The position numbers were made by a program, and so were the translations under genes. From positions 1 through 64,000 of the forward strand of contig PBSY01000048.1 in assembly GCA_002726915.1 (NCBI GenBank): a DNA stretch of 64,000 nucleotides, written 5' to 3'. Every line of letters begins with the position of its first letter. The first letter of the stretch is position 1. The notes beneath the pieces are model-generated. The model was not told the origin of the DNA and made no database searches. It saw nothing but the letters and a program-made list of their open reading frames with translations. The DNA is from Verrucomicrobiales bacterium (lineage in GTDB: Bacteria; Verrucomicrobiota; Verrucomicrobiia; Verrucomicrobiales; DEV007). This document shows positions 43,337 to 52,714 of this stretch, piece by piece.

Positions 43337-43742
43337 TGACGGTCGAGACAAATACTTGCTGGGCCCCACCCATTTTGGCTTCATCCAAAACTTGAACGGT
43401 TGACTCAGTAGGAGCTGCGCGATCGGCTTGTATGATTACGGGCATACTTTCCTGCGAGAGAAGGCGACTGACAGTTGGTCTAACGCCATCGACGCCGATC
43501 TCTCGTCCGCCGTAAAAGACCTGGCCACCTGGGGTAATCCCGATAAGAATACTGTTGCGTTCGAGATCTCGTTGCGTCGCTGCTTTGGGCTTATTAATTG
43601 CTACCCCTGTCTCTTCGACAAAAACGGTCGTAACGATGAAAAAGATAAGAAGAATAAAGACGACATCAATGAGAGGTGAGATGTTTATTTCACTTGTCAC
43701 ATCGGAGTTAGGCTCTCCAAATCGTTGGAATTTCCGGGCCAT
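43329..43742 (-). CDS. exbD: ExbD/TolR biopolymer transport protein
   Basis: A 137-residue single-span protein of the ExbD/TolR family. The membrane helix [20 protein letters not shown] contains the functionally important Asp (in PLIDVVF), followed by a periplasmic domain with [19 protein letters not shown], diagnostic for ExbD. It pairs with the ExbB-type proteins encoded just upstream; its start is next to the stop of ExbB (one base apart). The complex converts proton flow into motion of TonB. Confidence 0.96.
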   Translation of the reverse strand: MARKFQRFGEPNSDVTSEINISPLIDVVFILLIFFIVTTVFVEETGVAINKPKAATQRDLERNSILIGITPGGQVFYGGREIGVDGVRPTVSRLLSQESMPVIIQADRAAPTESTVQVLDEAKMGGAQQVFVSTVND

Positions 43743-43743
43743 G

Positions 43744-44331
43744 TCAAAGCTTGGCGGTCCGCTGAAGAAGTTGAGATGACAGTCGCTGAAAGCTCATGGT
43801 CAAACTGTCATGGCGACCCTTAAGCAGCGCGCATACGATAAAGGCTGGTATCCCGATGATCAGTCCAGTCTGGGTTGTGATCAGTGCCTCGGAGATGCCT
43901 TGAGAAATGGTATCAATGGGAGTGTTTGCAGAGGCGATTGACATGCCGCGAAAAGTCGTAAACATGCCGGAAACGGTTCCCAGAAGCCCGATCAATGGGG
44001 CTGCACCACTAATAATGAATACGAAAGCGAAACGGCGTTCAGGAATGGAAAAGAGGCGTTGCTGGGTTTCCTGAAGGCGGCGGGGAAGATCCTCGCAAGA
44101 CTCCAGTTTTTTGTGAAGGCGTTTTTGGATGCCCTCCGATCCCTGTTGATGACGAAGTAGCTTGATCCATTCATTTGGTGAGATTAGCGGAGCGTCTGGC
44201 AGGCTCATTGACTGCCAAAGTGAAACGAGAGAAAAAGATATTCCAAAAGCCAATGCGATAAGCGCAAAGAATACCCCCCCGCCGTCAACGGCGAGGATCT
44301 GCAACTCGGTCAGCAGTTCTTTGATTAGCAT
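43744..44331 (-). CDS. exbB: MotA/TolQ/ExbB proton channel family protein
   Basis: A 195-residue ExbB/TolQ-type protein. Three membrane segments are visible: one near residues 17-37 ([20 protein letters not shown]) and two in the C-terminal half, with the family motifs [20 protein letters not shown] and [20 protein letters not shown]. Standard length. It is four bases after the larger ExbB-like gene and should form the proton channel with ExbD. Confidence 0.94.
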   Translation of the reverse strand: MLIKELLTELQILAVDGGGVFFALIALAFGISFSLVSLWQSMSLPDAPLISPNEWIKLLRHQQGSEGIQKRLHKKLESCEDLPRRLQETQQRLFSIPERRFAFVFIISGAAPLIGLLGTVSGMFTTFRGMSIASANTPIDTISQGISEALITTQTGLIIGIPAFIVCALLKGRHDSLTMSFQRLSSQLLQRTAKL

Positions 44332-44335
44332 AATG

Positions 44336-45706
44336 TTAGTTGCCTTGGGGGGCTTTCCCTAAACCGTTCAGAAACGCCAGACTCGTCATCTCCATGGTAG
44401 ACTTGATGCCCTTTACTTTTCGAGAAAGGAGCGCGTGGAGAATGAGAGATGGGATTGCAACGATCAAACCAAACTCTGTAGTTACTAGCGCTTCGGAAAT
44501 ACCTGACGCGAGCGACTTGGCATCGCCAGTACCAAAGATATTTATCAGGCGAAAGGTCTCTATCATTCCTGTCACAGTTCCAAGTAGGCCGAGGAGTGGT
44601 GCGGTCGCGGACGCTATGGCAATAATTTGGAGTCCCTTATTGAGGGACGGCAAGGATTCGAGAAACTTCTCATAGAGTGACTCCTCAAGAGTATCACGAG
44701 ATATATTAGAGTTGTCAGAATAGAGTTCTATCCCGCGGGAGATGATGTCGGAGGCGGGATGCATGATGGCTTGATTTGATAGGATGGCAGCGTCCGAATT
44801 CCCTTGTTTCAGAGCATCGATAATATCCTGAACCAGTTGAGGGCGGAATTGACGAATGCTCAAAAGCTGAAGCCACTTTGATAAAGCGGCGAGAAAAGAG
44901 AAGGAAGCAAGAATAAGAATAGGATAAATCCAGAATCCGCCTTGCCTGATGTGTTCGATAAAGCCTTCTTCTGATGCGCTTAAGGCAACAGCATTTCCAA
45001 GCGTTGGATCGAGAGCAGGATTGGAGGCTTTACCTCGAAGTAGCAACTCGATACGCATTGGGTCTTCCGTTCCCTTGACGAGGCGAGGGCGCAGATCTTC
45101 GCCCTTGGAGAGGAGACCGGAGTCCCTGCCGTCTAGGGAACGAAACCACCGAACAGGGCCGGTATCAGCGAATTCCCCCTGAACGAGAATGCCATCGGTA
45201 TTAATAGCTTCACCTTCAAACACTCTCACCTTCCCTGCGTGACCTAACTGGTCGATCGTGTTTTCAACGAGGCGAAGGCGTGAATTTAGGTCTGGTTGGT
45301 CGAGCAAGTTACGGTCGAGTTCGATTTGAGCGAGGCTTTGGGAGGCTTCGTAATTCTTTCGAAAGTCGAGAAGAAGTCCCTCGAGATACATTCTTTCCTC
45401 GCGCCAAAGCTTGAGTTCTTTTTCGTTTTTCTCGAACTCTGACTCGGCCGCCTCACGAGTAACTCGCGCAATTTCAGCGAGGCGTTTGGCTTCTCGAAGT
45501 TCCGCCGCAATCTCGTTGGTTTCCTTTGCGAGCTGTGGCTTGCTCTTAGAAATGTCATTGCGCAGTGTCACAAGTTCATCGAGGGCGGTGCGGAGATCCT
45601 GGCCGACCGAATCAGCGGCTTTGCGATACTTCTCTGCGTCCTCCTCCTGGGCAAAAGTGAGCAGGCTGGCAGAACATAGTGCCAAAATAATTAGTCGGAT
45701 TTGCAT
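44336..45706 (-). CDS. large MotA/TolQ/ExbB protein with periplasmic coiled coil (TtpC-like)
   Basis: A 456-residue protein with a signal peptide (MQIRLIILALCSASLLTFAQ), a long helical coiled coil over about residues 25-140 (TALDELVTLRNDISKSKPQL and similar), a beta-rich stretch, and a C-terminal TolQ/ExbB domain (about 260-455: ATAPLLGLLGTVTGMIETFR, GISEALVTTEFGLIVAIPSL). This layout is that of TtpC, the extra component of Vibrio TonB2 systems. The ATG overlaps the DUF3450 stop (ATGA at 45703-45706). Confidence 0.91.
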   Translation of the reverse strand: MQIRLIILALCSASLLTFAQEEDAEKYRKAADSVGQDLRTALDELVTLRNDISKSKPQLAKETNEIAAELREAKRLAEIARVTREAAESEFEKNEKELKLWREERMYLEGLLLDFRKNYEASQSLAQIELDRNLLDQPDLNSRLRLVENTIDQLGHAGKVRVFEGEAINTDGILVQGEFADTGPVRWFRSLDGRDSGLLSKGEDLRPRLVKGTEDPMRIELLLRGKASNPALDPTLGNAVALSASEEGFIEHIRQGGFWIYPILILASFSFLAALSKWLQLLSIRQFRPQLVQDIIDALKQGNSDAAILSNQAIMHPASDIISRGIELYSDNSNISRDTLEESLYEKFLESLPSLNKGLQIIAIASATAPLLGLLGTVTGMIETFRLINIFGTGDAKSLASGISEALVTTEFGLIVAIPSLILHALLSRKVKGIKSTMEMTSLAFLNGLGKAPQGN

Positions 45707-46512
45707 CACGGCTTAAGAGCGGTCCCGTTTGCAATGGGAAGTGAGATAAATGCAGGGGCCTCTTCGCGCGAAAGGATCGAGATCGCTTGGCGAACTGAAG
45801 GGGCTAGGGAAGTTTCTTCTATCCAATCCCAGCCTTCGGGTGTGGGCAATCCGTAACCGGCGTAACGGTCCGACGGGTCGACGAACCAAGCTTGAGTCAG
45901 ACCGAGATATAGGACTTCTATTTCACGCTTTTTTCCGTCGATCAGCCTGATGTCAGCATCCATCGTAATTACCTTTTGGAAATCTTGGTAGGCCTGCATG
46001 ATCAGTAGCACATCGCGAGCACGATGTTGCAAGGGCCGCTCTGCTTGATCCTCCTCGAATCGAATGACCGCCTCCTGGATTTTTGCGCGAAGCGGCGGAG
46101 GGAAAAAGGGGATGTGCGGACGAAGCTTGTCTTCTAACTTGGTGATGCGGCCGGAGAGCTCTCGACGCCACGCCTTGAGTTCAGCCTCTTCGTCAACGTA
46201 TGCTGAGCGCTGCTTGTCTATCTCGTTGACTCTGTCTCCTGCTGATTGGATAAAGTCTTCAAGATTTTTTATTTCGAGCTGGCGAATCTCGTTTAAAAAT
46301 TCGAGGGTTTTTTGCTGTTCCTGCCAGGCGGCTGATTCGCGACTAATTAATTGTCGAGTTTGAACCCACTCTTTGAGCGCGGCCTGTGTTGCTGATGCGG
46401 CCGGCAGAGGTGTCTCAAACGATGACTGAGACAACGAAATTACTGAGAGCGACAGAATACTCAGCGAAATAGACAGGCTTTTCAGTTTCTGTTGAATTGA
46501 TAATCCCGGCAT
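45706..46512 (-). CDS. DUF3450 family periplasmic coiled-coil protein
   Basis: A 268-residue exported protein: signal peptide from the ATG at 46512 (MPGLSIQQKLKSLSISLSIL), followed by coiled-coil helices (ESAAWQEQQKTLEFLNEIRQ onwards) and a globular C-terminal half that includes IEVLYLGLTQAWFVDPSDRY. The order DUF3450-TtpC-ExbB-ExbD-TonB-TPR is well known. The frame is open to 46629 but that extension would hide the signal peptide. It is the first gene of the six-gene cluster; its promoter should be in 46513-46653. Confidence 0.89.
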   Translation of the reverse strand: MPGLSIQQKLKSLSISLSILSLSVISLSQSSFETPLPAASATQAALKEWVQTRQLISRESAAWQEQQKTLEFLNEIRQLEIKNLEDFIQSAGDRVNEIDKQRSAYVDEEAELKAWRRELSGRITKLEDKLRPHIPFFPPPLRAKIQEAVIRFEEDQAERPLQHRARDVLLIMQAYQDFQKVITMDADIRLIDGKKREIEVLYLGLTQAWFVDPSDRYAGYGLPTPEGWDWIEETSLAPSVRQAISILSREEAPAFISLPIANGTALKP

Positions 46513-46653
46513 TTTGGACTGAGTTATTTGTGGTCGATACTTTTGCTCAAAGGAAAATCGAGCAATATCCGTTGGAATTCCGGACTTGCTCAACCGCTTG
46601 GAATTAATGATATCGTGTCTCAATAGCAAATGATTTATTGGGGCAAACTGAGG

Positions 46654-46905
46654 CTAATTTTGCTTCGCTGAGCGCCACTTAGAATCACCTGTCCTAAGTC
46701 CTCGATGAACCGGGCCCTGCTCAATAGCTTCTGCCATGGAGACGTAACGGACGGGTTGGCCCAGAGAAAAATATTGGCCGTTGTGGACCCCTCTGGATTT
46801 CTAGGTAGGGAAAGGACAGTGACTTTCACTAAAGCCTTTTAGAAGTTTCCAAAAACGAGAGTCATTGAAAGTGCCTTCAGTGGGAGGAGCAGGAGGCCAG
46901 TTTCG
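46654..46905 (-). other. degraded or interrupted reading frame downstream of pseudouridine synthase
   Basis: The 393-base gap before the DUF3450 gene contains a frame in phase with the upstream pseudouridine synthase. After that gene's TAA it reads WPPAPPTEGTFNDSRFWKLL up to a TAG (46801-46803), and then GVHNGQYFSLGQPVRYVSMA and EAIEQGPVHRGLRTGDSKWR up to a TAG (46654-46656). The second part looks clearly protein-like but has no start codon of its own except an internal ATG. I do not recognise the family. A second frame here (MKVTVLSLPRNPEGSTTANI, 46635-46829) is an alternative but less convincing. Probably gene decay or stop read-through. Confidence 0.35.
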
Positions 46906-47595
46906 TTATTTGCTACTTGGGGTAGCCTCCACAGTGGACCACTGATCGACTGGGAGATCATCTAGATCATAGGGTCCAATACTTTCACGGTGCAGAGAGG
47001 TCAATCGAATGCCATCGAGGTGATAAAACATCCTTTTTATCTGATGCCAACGGCCTTCCTGCAGGGTAATTCGAGCCCGGGTCAAATCGAGAATCTCAAG
47101 TTTGGCGGGCCGTGTCGTTATGCCTTCACTCGTGAACTCAATCCCATTCGCGAAGTTTTCAACAGCAATCTCTGGAATGGGGTGGTCGGTTTCCACAACG
47201 TAGACCTTGTCGACTTTTTGATCAGGGTGGGTGAGAGACTTTGACCAAGTACTGTCGTTGGAGAGAAGAACGAGGCCACTTGAGCTTCGATCAAGCCGTC
47301 CGGCGAGATGCAGGGTATGTTTGTCAGGATGGGTAATGAAATCGAGGACCGTTTGGTGCTTGTCGTCTTTTGTGGCGCTAACTACTCCGACTGCTTTGTG
47401 GAGTTTAATGTAGAGACGCTCAAGTGAGGGCTGAAGAATAGTGCTGCTGTATCGAACTTCGTCGAAGCGTGTTACATTGAAACGCTGATCAAAGCTATCA
47501 ACGCCGTTAATCATTACCTTGCCCGAAGCGACGCGGAGGCGTGCCTGTCTTTCGCTTATTTGAAGCTCTTTAGAGATGTAGTGATCGAGTCTCAC
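46906..47595 (-). CDS. RsuA-family pseudouridine synthase
   Basis: A 229-residue pseudouridine synthase of the RsuA/RluB/E/F group, which modifies 16S or 23S rRNA. An S4-like RNA-binding domain is at the N-terminus (VRLDHYISKELQISERQARL), and the catalytic Asp is in HLAGRLDRSSSGLVLLSND. ITLQEGRWHQIKRMF is the C-terminal signature. I use the GTG at 47595, since the frame upstream (to 47910) is antisense-like and lies inside ppdK. It follows the ppdK terminator, so it probably has its own promoter or depends on read-through. Confidence 0.91.
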   Translation of the reverse strand: MRLDHYISKELQISERQARLRVASGKVMINGVDSFDQRFNVTRFDEVRYSSTILQPSLERLYIKLHKAVGVVSATKDDKHQTVLDFITHPDKHTLHLAGRLDRSSSGLVLLSNDSTWSKSLTHPDQKVDKVYVVETDHPIPEIAVENFANGIEFTSEGITTRPAKLEILDLTRARITLQEGRWHQIKRMFYHLDGIRLTSLHRESIGPYDLDDLPVDQWSTVEATPSSK

Positions 47596-47611
47596 CAAAC
47601 CTAGTCTGCAC

Positions 47612-47642
47612 AAAAAAAGCGGCCCGTTTCCGAGCCGCCTTC
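47612..47642 (-). terminator. rho-independent terminator of ppdK
   Basis: On the minus strand AAGGCGGCTCG, loop GAAA, CGGGCCGCTT with a T tract of seven: a GC-rich stem with one G-T pair and a tight tetraloop, 42 bases after the ppdK stop. The pseudouridine synthase GTG is 17 bases after the T tract. Confidence 0.85.
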
Positions 47643-47683
47643 TTCGAATTGATAAAGCCGGAAGCTTACTGCAAGAGTTGAGC

Positions 47684-50473
47684 TTACTTCTCCTCGAGGG
47701 CGGCTTGGGCGGCAGCAAGTTTCGCGATCGGAATGCGAAACGGACTGCAGCTGACGTAGTTGAGGCCAGTGCGGTGGCAGAACTTGACGGAGTCAGGATC
47801 ACCACCGTGCTCACCGCAGATACCCACCTTGAGCTTGGTTTTGGTGGAGCGGCCCTTCTCAACACCGATTTCAACGAGTTGGCCAACACCAGTTTGGTCA
47901 AGCTGAGCAAACGGATTGTTATTCACCACTTCGGCGTCCTGGTAGGCGGGAAGAAACGAACTGGAGTCGTCACGGCTGAGTCCGAGACCCGTCTGGGTAA
48001 GGTCGTTAGTGCCGAAGCTGAAAAAGTCAGCGTGTTCGGCGACTTCGTCCGCGGTAAGAGCGGCGCGAGGGATCTCGATCATGGTGCCAACCTGATACTT
48101 TAGCTGGCTCTTTTTAAGGCCGTGCTTCTTGCGGACTTCAGCGGCAGCCTCGTCGATGACGGCTTTCTGCAGCTCAAGTTCCTTCGAGTAGGCCACTAGG
48201 GGAACCATAATCTCCGGGAGCACTTTGATGAATTTGCCAGCCTTCTTCTTTTTAGACACTTCGACAGCAGCCTCAAGAATCGCAGTTGCCTGCATCTTGG
48301 TGATTTCTGGATACACGATGCCCAGACGGCAACCGCGATGACCGAGCATTGGGTTTTCTTCGTGCAGCTCGCTGATCCGTCGCTTGATGAAAGCAGGGGT
48401 CACCTTGAGCTTTTTGGCCAGATCGGAAATCTGCTTAGGTGTCATAGTGCCAATGAATTCATGCAAGGGCGGGTCGAGAAGGCGGATCGTAGCGGGGCGA
48501 CCTTCGAGCGCTTCAAAGATGCCGGCGAAGTCCTTCTTCTGGTAAGGAAGCAGTTTTCTGAGTGCTTTGGCGCGACCAGCATCGTCTTCGGCAAGAATCA
48601 TCTGACGCACTGCGTCGATGCGGTTGCCTTCAAAAAACATATGCTCGGTGCGTGTGAGGCCAATACCTTCAGCACCAAAAGCGATCGCGTTTTTCACCTG
48701 CCCAGGAGTATCTGAGTTGGTTCGGACGCCAAGCTTGCGATGCTTGTCGGCCCAGCTCATAAGCTGGGTGAACTTTTTGTAGGTAGCGCTCCGCTTAGCG
48801 GATGCCTTGTTTTCAAGCAGGGCCTGAATAACCTGGCTGGCTGCGGTCTGGAGTTCGCCGGCGTAGATTTTGCCAACGAAACCGTTGATGGAGAGGTAAT
48901 CTCCTTCCTTCAATGTCGTTCCCTCGCCGGAGAGAGTCCCCTTGGCGTAGTCGATGGACATGTTGTGAGCACCGCAGACGCAAATCTTGCCCATCTGGCG
49001 GGCAACGAGTGCAGCGTGAGAGGAAGCGCCGCCTTCAGTCGTGAGGATGCCCTCGGCAGCGATCATACCGCGAAGGTCTTCCGGGGAAGTGGTCTTGCGA
49101 ACAAGAATAACGTTTTCTCCCTTTGCGGCAGCCGCGACAGCAGCGTCAGCGGTGAAGTAGATCCTGCCGCAGGCAGCTCCGGGGCCAGCAGGAAGGCCGG
49201 TACCGATAACCTTGGCACTCTTTTCCTTGGTGGAGTCGAAGATCGGCGAAAGAAGGTGGCTGAGGTCATCTGCAGGGATTCGCTTGATCGCTTCCTCCTT
49301 GGTGATGAGGCGCTCGTTCACCATATCAACGGCGATGTTCACCGCAGCAAAACCAGTGCGCTTGCCGTTCCGGGTCTGGAGCATCCAGAGCTTGCCTTTT
49401 TCGATGGTGAACTCGACGTCCTGAACATCACGGAAGTGCTTCTCAAGAATGGAGCGAACCTTGAGTAGCTCTTTGTGAGACTTTGGAAGGTCCTTGGCCA
49501 TCTGCTTGACCTGCTTGGGTGTGCGAACTCCGGCTACAACGTCTTCGCCCTGCGCGTCGATGAGGTATTCCCCATAGAAAACATTGTTACCGGTGGCGGG
49601 GTCGCGAGTGAAGGCAACTCCGGTTCCGGAGGTCTTTCCAGTATTACCGAAGACCATCGCTTGGACGTTCACGGCAGTGCCCCACGCGGCTGGAATACCA
49701 TATTTTTGGCGGTAAACCTTGGCTCGGTCGTTCTGCCAAGAGGAGAACACGGCATTCACCGCTCCGCGCAACTGCGCCATCGGCTCTTGGGGAAAGTCCT
49801 TACCGGTGCGCTTTTTGATGAGAGCTTTAAACTGAGCAACGATGCTCTTGAGTCCGACGACAGAAATTTCCGAATCGTCGGCAACTTTTTCTTTCGCCTT
49901 CACCTTGTCAAGAATGGTCTCGAACGGATCATGGTGCTCGTTAGTATGTTGCTCAACACCCATCACCACTTCGCCATACATTTGGAGAAAGCGGCGGTAG
50001 CTGTCGTAAGCAAAAGATTCATTATTCGCTTTTTTGGCAAGCGCCTCAACGACGTCATCGTTGATGCCGAGGTTAAGGATTGTGTCCATCATGCCCGGCA
50101 TCGACTCGCGAGCACCGGAGCGGACAGAGAGAAGAAGCGGGTTTTCGAGGTCGCCGAACTTAGCTCCCATGACTTTTTCAGTCTTTTTGATGTTGGATTC
50201 GATTTGGCGCTGAAGGTCAGAAGGCCACTTGCGACCGTTGTCGTAGTAGTGTGTACAAACTTCGGTGGTGATCGTGAAACCTGCGGGAACGGGAAGGCCA
50301 ATGAGGGCCATCTCTGCGAGGTTGGCCCCTTTACCGCCGAGCAGTGCTTTCTGCTTGCCGTTACCGTCTGCTTTCTCGCCACCGAAAAAGTAGACCAATT
50401 TGGGAGCACGCGCGGGTGCCTTTTTAGCAGCCTTTTTCGGGGCAGCTTTTTTTGCTGTTTTCTTCTTCGCCAT
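47684..50473 (-). CDS. ppdK: pyruvate, phosphate dikinase
   Basis: PPDK, 929 residues: interconverts pyruvate + ATP + Pi and phosphoenolpyruvate + AMP + PPi. N-terminal nucleotide-binding domain ([20 protein letters not shown]), central phosphohistidine domain with the catalytic His486 in [16 protein letters not shown], and C-terminal PEP-binding barrel ([19 protein letters not shown]). The first 24 residues ([20 protein letters not shown]) are an added Lys/Ala-rich tail not seen in the usual family. Together with the PPi-dependent phosphofructokinase gene upstream on the same strand, it suggests a PPi-based glycolysis that can run both ways. Confidence 0.97.
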   Translation of the reverse strand: MAKKKTAKKAAPKKAAKKAPARAPKLVYFFGGEKADGNGKQKALLGGKGANLAEMALIGLPVPAGFTITTEVCTHYYDNGRKWPSDLQRQIESNIKKTEKVMGAKFGDLENPLLLSVRSGARESMPGMMDTILNLGINDDVVEALAKKANNESFAYDSYRRFLQMYGEVVMGVEQHTNEHHDPFETILDKVKAKEKVADDSEISVVGLKSIVAQFKALIKKRTGKDFPQEPMAQLRGAVNAVFSSWQNDRAKVYRQKYGIPAAWGTAVNVQAMVFGNTGKTSGTGVAFTRDPATGNNVFYGEYLIDAQGEDVVAGVRTPKQVKQMAKDLPKSHKELLKVRSILEKHFRDVQDVEFTIEKGKLWMLQTRNGKRTGFAAVNIAVDMVNERLITKEEAIKRIPADDLSHLLSPIFDSTKEKSAKVIGTGLPAGPGAACGRIYFTADAAVAAAAKGENVILVRKTTSPEDLRGMIAAEGILTTEGGASSHAALVARQMGKICVCGAHNMSIDYAKGTLSGEGTTLKEGDYLSINGFVGKIYAGELQTAASQVIQALLENKASAKRSATYKKFTQLMSWADKHRKLGVRTNSDTPGQVKNAIAFGAEGIGLTRTEHMFFEGNRIDAVRQMILAEDDAGRAKALRKLLPYQKKDFAGIFEALEGRPATIRLLDPPLHEFIGTMTPKQISDLAKKLKVTPAFIKRRISELHEENPMLGHRGCRLGIVYPEITKMQATAILEAAVEVSKKKKAGKFIKVLPEIMVPLVAYSKELELQKAVIDEAAAEVRKKHGLKKSQLKYQVGTMIEIPRAALTADEVAEHADFFSFGTNDLTQTGLGLSRDDSSSFLPAYQDAEVVNNNPFAQLDQTGVGQLVEIGVEKGRSTKTKLKVGICGEHGGDPDSVKFCHRTGLNYVSCSPFRIPIAKLAAAQAALEEK

Positions 50474-50758
50474 AACTGATTCGATGTTCCTTAAGTGTTT
50501 TATAGAGGATGGATACGGTGCTTTGTGTGCTCAGGCGCTACCGATTGATGACCGGGACGGTGTTCTTGTAGCGGGGATAGCGCTATCAAAATCAACCCGA
50601 GCGACGAGGCCGCGGAATGTAAACGCGTCAATTGAGGTGTCAACCGCAGTTAATCAAAGGCCCAAAAGCTTCATTCTATACAATTTGAACCAAGATTTTA
50701 GATCTGAAAAGCGAGCGCAAAAATAACATGTCGAAAATGTCACAGCAAAATTACCGGA

Positions 50759-51973
50759 TCAGTGCGACTCAATGCGCCGTCCTTTAGGCTGGCCGATCTC
50801 TTCCAAAGTTTTGGTGAACCAGGTCTCGTTAATGTCGAAAGGTTTGCCACCCTTTATTCGCGGAAATGCGATGGTAGTCATTGCCCCGCCATTTTCTTCA
50901 TCCAAACCAGCAACACCGCTCTCGCCACGCATTGCGGACTCGGCCGCATGGGAGGCGCTGCGTTTAATCAATTCAAGGTCTTCGCTGTTGGGGGCGGCGC
51001 TGCGAGCGAAATAGCCGCTTTTTTGGACAAGTACTTTTTCAGCGCCAAGCTTGTCTTTGAGCTTTGAAGAGAACCATTTACCCACGTTGACGTCGTCGAG
51101 GCGGTAGTGGCCGAAGGCATCCTTGGCCGGCTCCTTGCCATCGGCTTTTAATTCTTCGATGATGTTGTCGAGACCGGCACCCTCACTGAGGAAGATGTTA
51201 ACACTGTCATGCTCATTCATCTTTTCGTTCAGGCGCTCGATCTCCTCCTCGAGTGTGATCTCCATTTCTGGAACCCAGATAGCATCGACGTCCCAGCGAA
51301 ACTGGTTGAGAAGAGCTTCGGGCATCCAGTCGTAGCTGCATAGGCTCTCATGATAAAGGTGCCCCGCGCGACCGGTGAGCCAGCCACAGTGGCGTCCCAT
51401 CACTTCGTGGATAATGAGTTGACGCTTGCTGGTCGTGTTCTCGTTGGCGATATTGCGGAAGAAACGTGCGCTGTTGTCTGCTGCGGTTGCGGCTCCCAAC
51501 GTTTGCTTGATGGGGTAGACATCGTTATCAATCGTCTTGGGCATTCCAACCACCGTAAGTGGGTAGTCGTTTTCCATGAGGAAGGCAGCAAGGTCGGCAG
51601 CGGTTGTGTTGGTATCGTCGCCACCAATGGTATGAAGAACATCAACTTTGTCCGCTACAAGGCGATCAGCAGCGACCTTGAGTGGAACCTCACCGGGCTT
51701 AACCAGTCCGCGGCTTTCACAGTCCGTTACATTTGTCAGCTTCACCCGGCTGTTGCCGATGGGACTCCCGCCAAAGTTATAAAAAACGTCCGCACGTTGG
51801 CGGACCATTTGAGGAAAGTCGTAGGAGTTTCCTAAGAGTAGTCCCTGATAGCCGTTGAGGTAACCCATCAGGTCAGCTTCGGGGGCGATCTCGTTGTAGC
51901 GCTCGATTAAGCCTCCGATGGATGCTGAGAGACAAGGGGCGATACCTCCGGCGGTCAGAAATGCGATTCTCAT
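50759..51973 (-). CDS. pfp: diphosphate-dependent phosphofructokinase
   Basis: A 404-residue PFK-family enzyme phosphorylating fructose 6-phosphate. The residues that decide the phosphate donor are of the pyrophosphate type: GGDD (117-120) and MPKTIDNDV (144-152) in place of the GGDG and TIDND without Lys of ATP-PFK. The N-terminus RIAFLTAGGIAPCLSASIGG is the usual phosphate-binding start. It precedes ppdK by 285 bases in the same direction; the gap shows no terminator or recognised gene. A role in reversible glycolysis linked by PPi with PPDK is inferred. Confidence 0.95.
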   Translation of the reverse strand: MRIAFLTAGGIAPCLSASIGGLIERYNEIAPEADLMGYLNGYQGLLLGNSYDFPQMVRQRADVFYNFGGSPIGNSRVKLTNVTDCESRGLVKPGEVPLKVAADRLVADKVDVLHTIGGDDTNTTAADLAAFLMENDYPLTVVGMPKTIDNDVYPIKQTLGAATAADNSARFFRNIANENTTSKRQLIIHEVMGRHCGWLTGRAGHLYHESLCSYDWMPEALLNQFRWDVDAIWVPEMEITLEEEIERLNEKMNEHDSVNIFLSEGAGLDNIIEELKADGKEPAKDAFGHYRLDDVNVGKWFSSKLKDKLGAEKVLVQKSGYFARSAAPNSEDLELIKRSASHAAESAMRGESGVAGLDEENGGAMTTIAFPRIKGGKPFDINETWFTKTLEEIGQPKGRRIESH

Positions 51974-52141
51974 TGTATATGGGTCGGGATACGGTTGGCT
52001 TTAGCGGCGCATCTTCCGCCTAATTGGGACGATGTCAAGCTAGCGAGCTAGGTCGATTTTTAAGCATCTGAATACTAAGGATAAATTAAATATTGATTTT
52101 TATGAAATTTCTAATAAAATCGGTGGAGATAGTTTTTTCTG

Positions 52142-52573
52142 ATGATTCGTATCCCAAATTCCAGCGGAGGCCCGGCCCATCGTTCACCGACTGCTGGTTT
52201 GACGACAAAAGCTGGAGAGATTGTTCATGAGCAGACAACAGACCGACTGGAGATCAGAATGGATTTGCTCGAGTCGAAGTTGGCCACTCATGCTGATGAT
52301 CTCAAAGAAACGGTGAGCGAGCGAGTTGACCAGATTGAGAGCCGGTTTTGTCGTGCCATGCTTTCCCTGAGCGGCAAGGACGGGGAGGGTGAGGTGATGG
52401 AAAATGTGATCGAATTTGCCGCCGAGCACCTGGAAATGCACCATTTGCCCACCACTGCTGCTCTGGAGGCGCTGCACGATCTTAATTCGACTCTGCAGCT
52501 TACTAAAGAGCATTTAGATGCTCTTGGAGGCAGCGTTTCTCGCATGCGGGATGCTGTTAGCAAGGCGAGTTAA
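52142..52573 (+). CDS. small coiled-coil protein, unknown function
   Basis: A 143-residue protein with no signal peptide or membrane segment. Most of it is helical: TTDRLEIRMDLLESKLATHA and LKETVSERVDQIESRF give a likely coiled coil, then ENVIEFAAEHLEMHHL and a last helix LTKEHLDALGGSVSRMRDAV. The ribosome-binding site is not clear (GGTGGAG about 14 bases before the ATG). An antisense frame of 91 codons overlaps it, but the plus-strand frame has the better amino-acid composition. Function unknown. Confidence 0.5.
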   Translation: MIRIPNSSGGPAHRSPTAGLTTKAGEIVHEQTTDRLEIRMDLLESKLATHADDLKETVSERVDQIESRFCRAMLSLSGKDGEGEVMENVIEFAAEHLEMHHLPTTAALEALHDLNSTLQLTKEHLDALGGSVSRMRDAVSKAS

Positions 52574-52625
52574 GGCCTTATGGGCGGTAAGGGTGCGGGC
52601 CTCATTGCATAGGCAGAGCGACGTC

Positions 52626-52709
52626 GTGGAACTTACTGTTGGTCAGATAGCGGCAGAGTTTCGTTCAGATTGTCCTGACGTGGCACGTGAGTCCACTTTA
52701 TATTTTTAA
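52626..52709 (+). other. short frame resembling a RIC/ScdA N-terminal domain
   Basis: A GTG-started frame of 27 codons between two genes reads VELTVGQIAAEFRSDCPDVA and then stops. It resembles the first helix of the DUF542 domain of RIC (ScdA), an iron-sulfur cluster repair protein (TVGEIVAExPxAxxVFE), but lacks the following CCGG motif and the rest. It stands five bases before a truncated haemoglobin, a context in which RIC genes do occur. The match is short, so this is tentative. Confidence 0.22.
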
Positions 52710-52714
52710 ATAAA

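Noticed and set aside
47596-47910. N-terminal extension of 105 residues on the pseudouridine synthase
   Set aside because: It lies inside ppdK in antisense and beyond the ppdK terminator; the family start is at the GTG 47595.
47678-50479. Long plus-strand open frames (141, 242 and 334 codons) opposite ppdK
   Set aside because: They are antisense to a certain gene whose codon bias leaves the opposite strand open; their translations are rich in odd runs and match no family I know.
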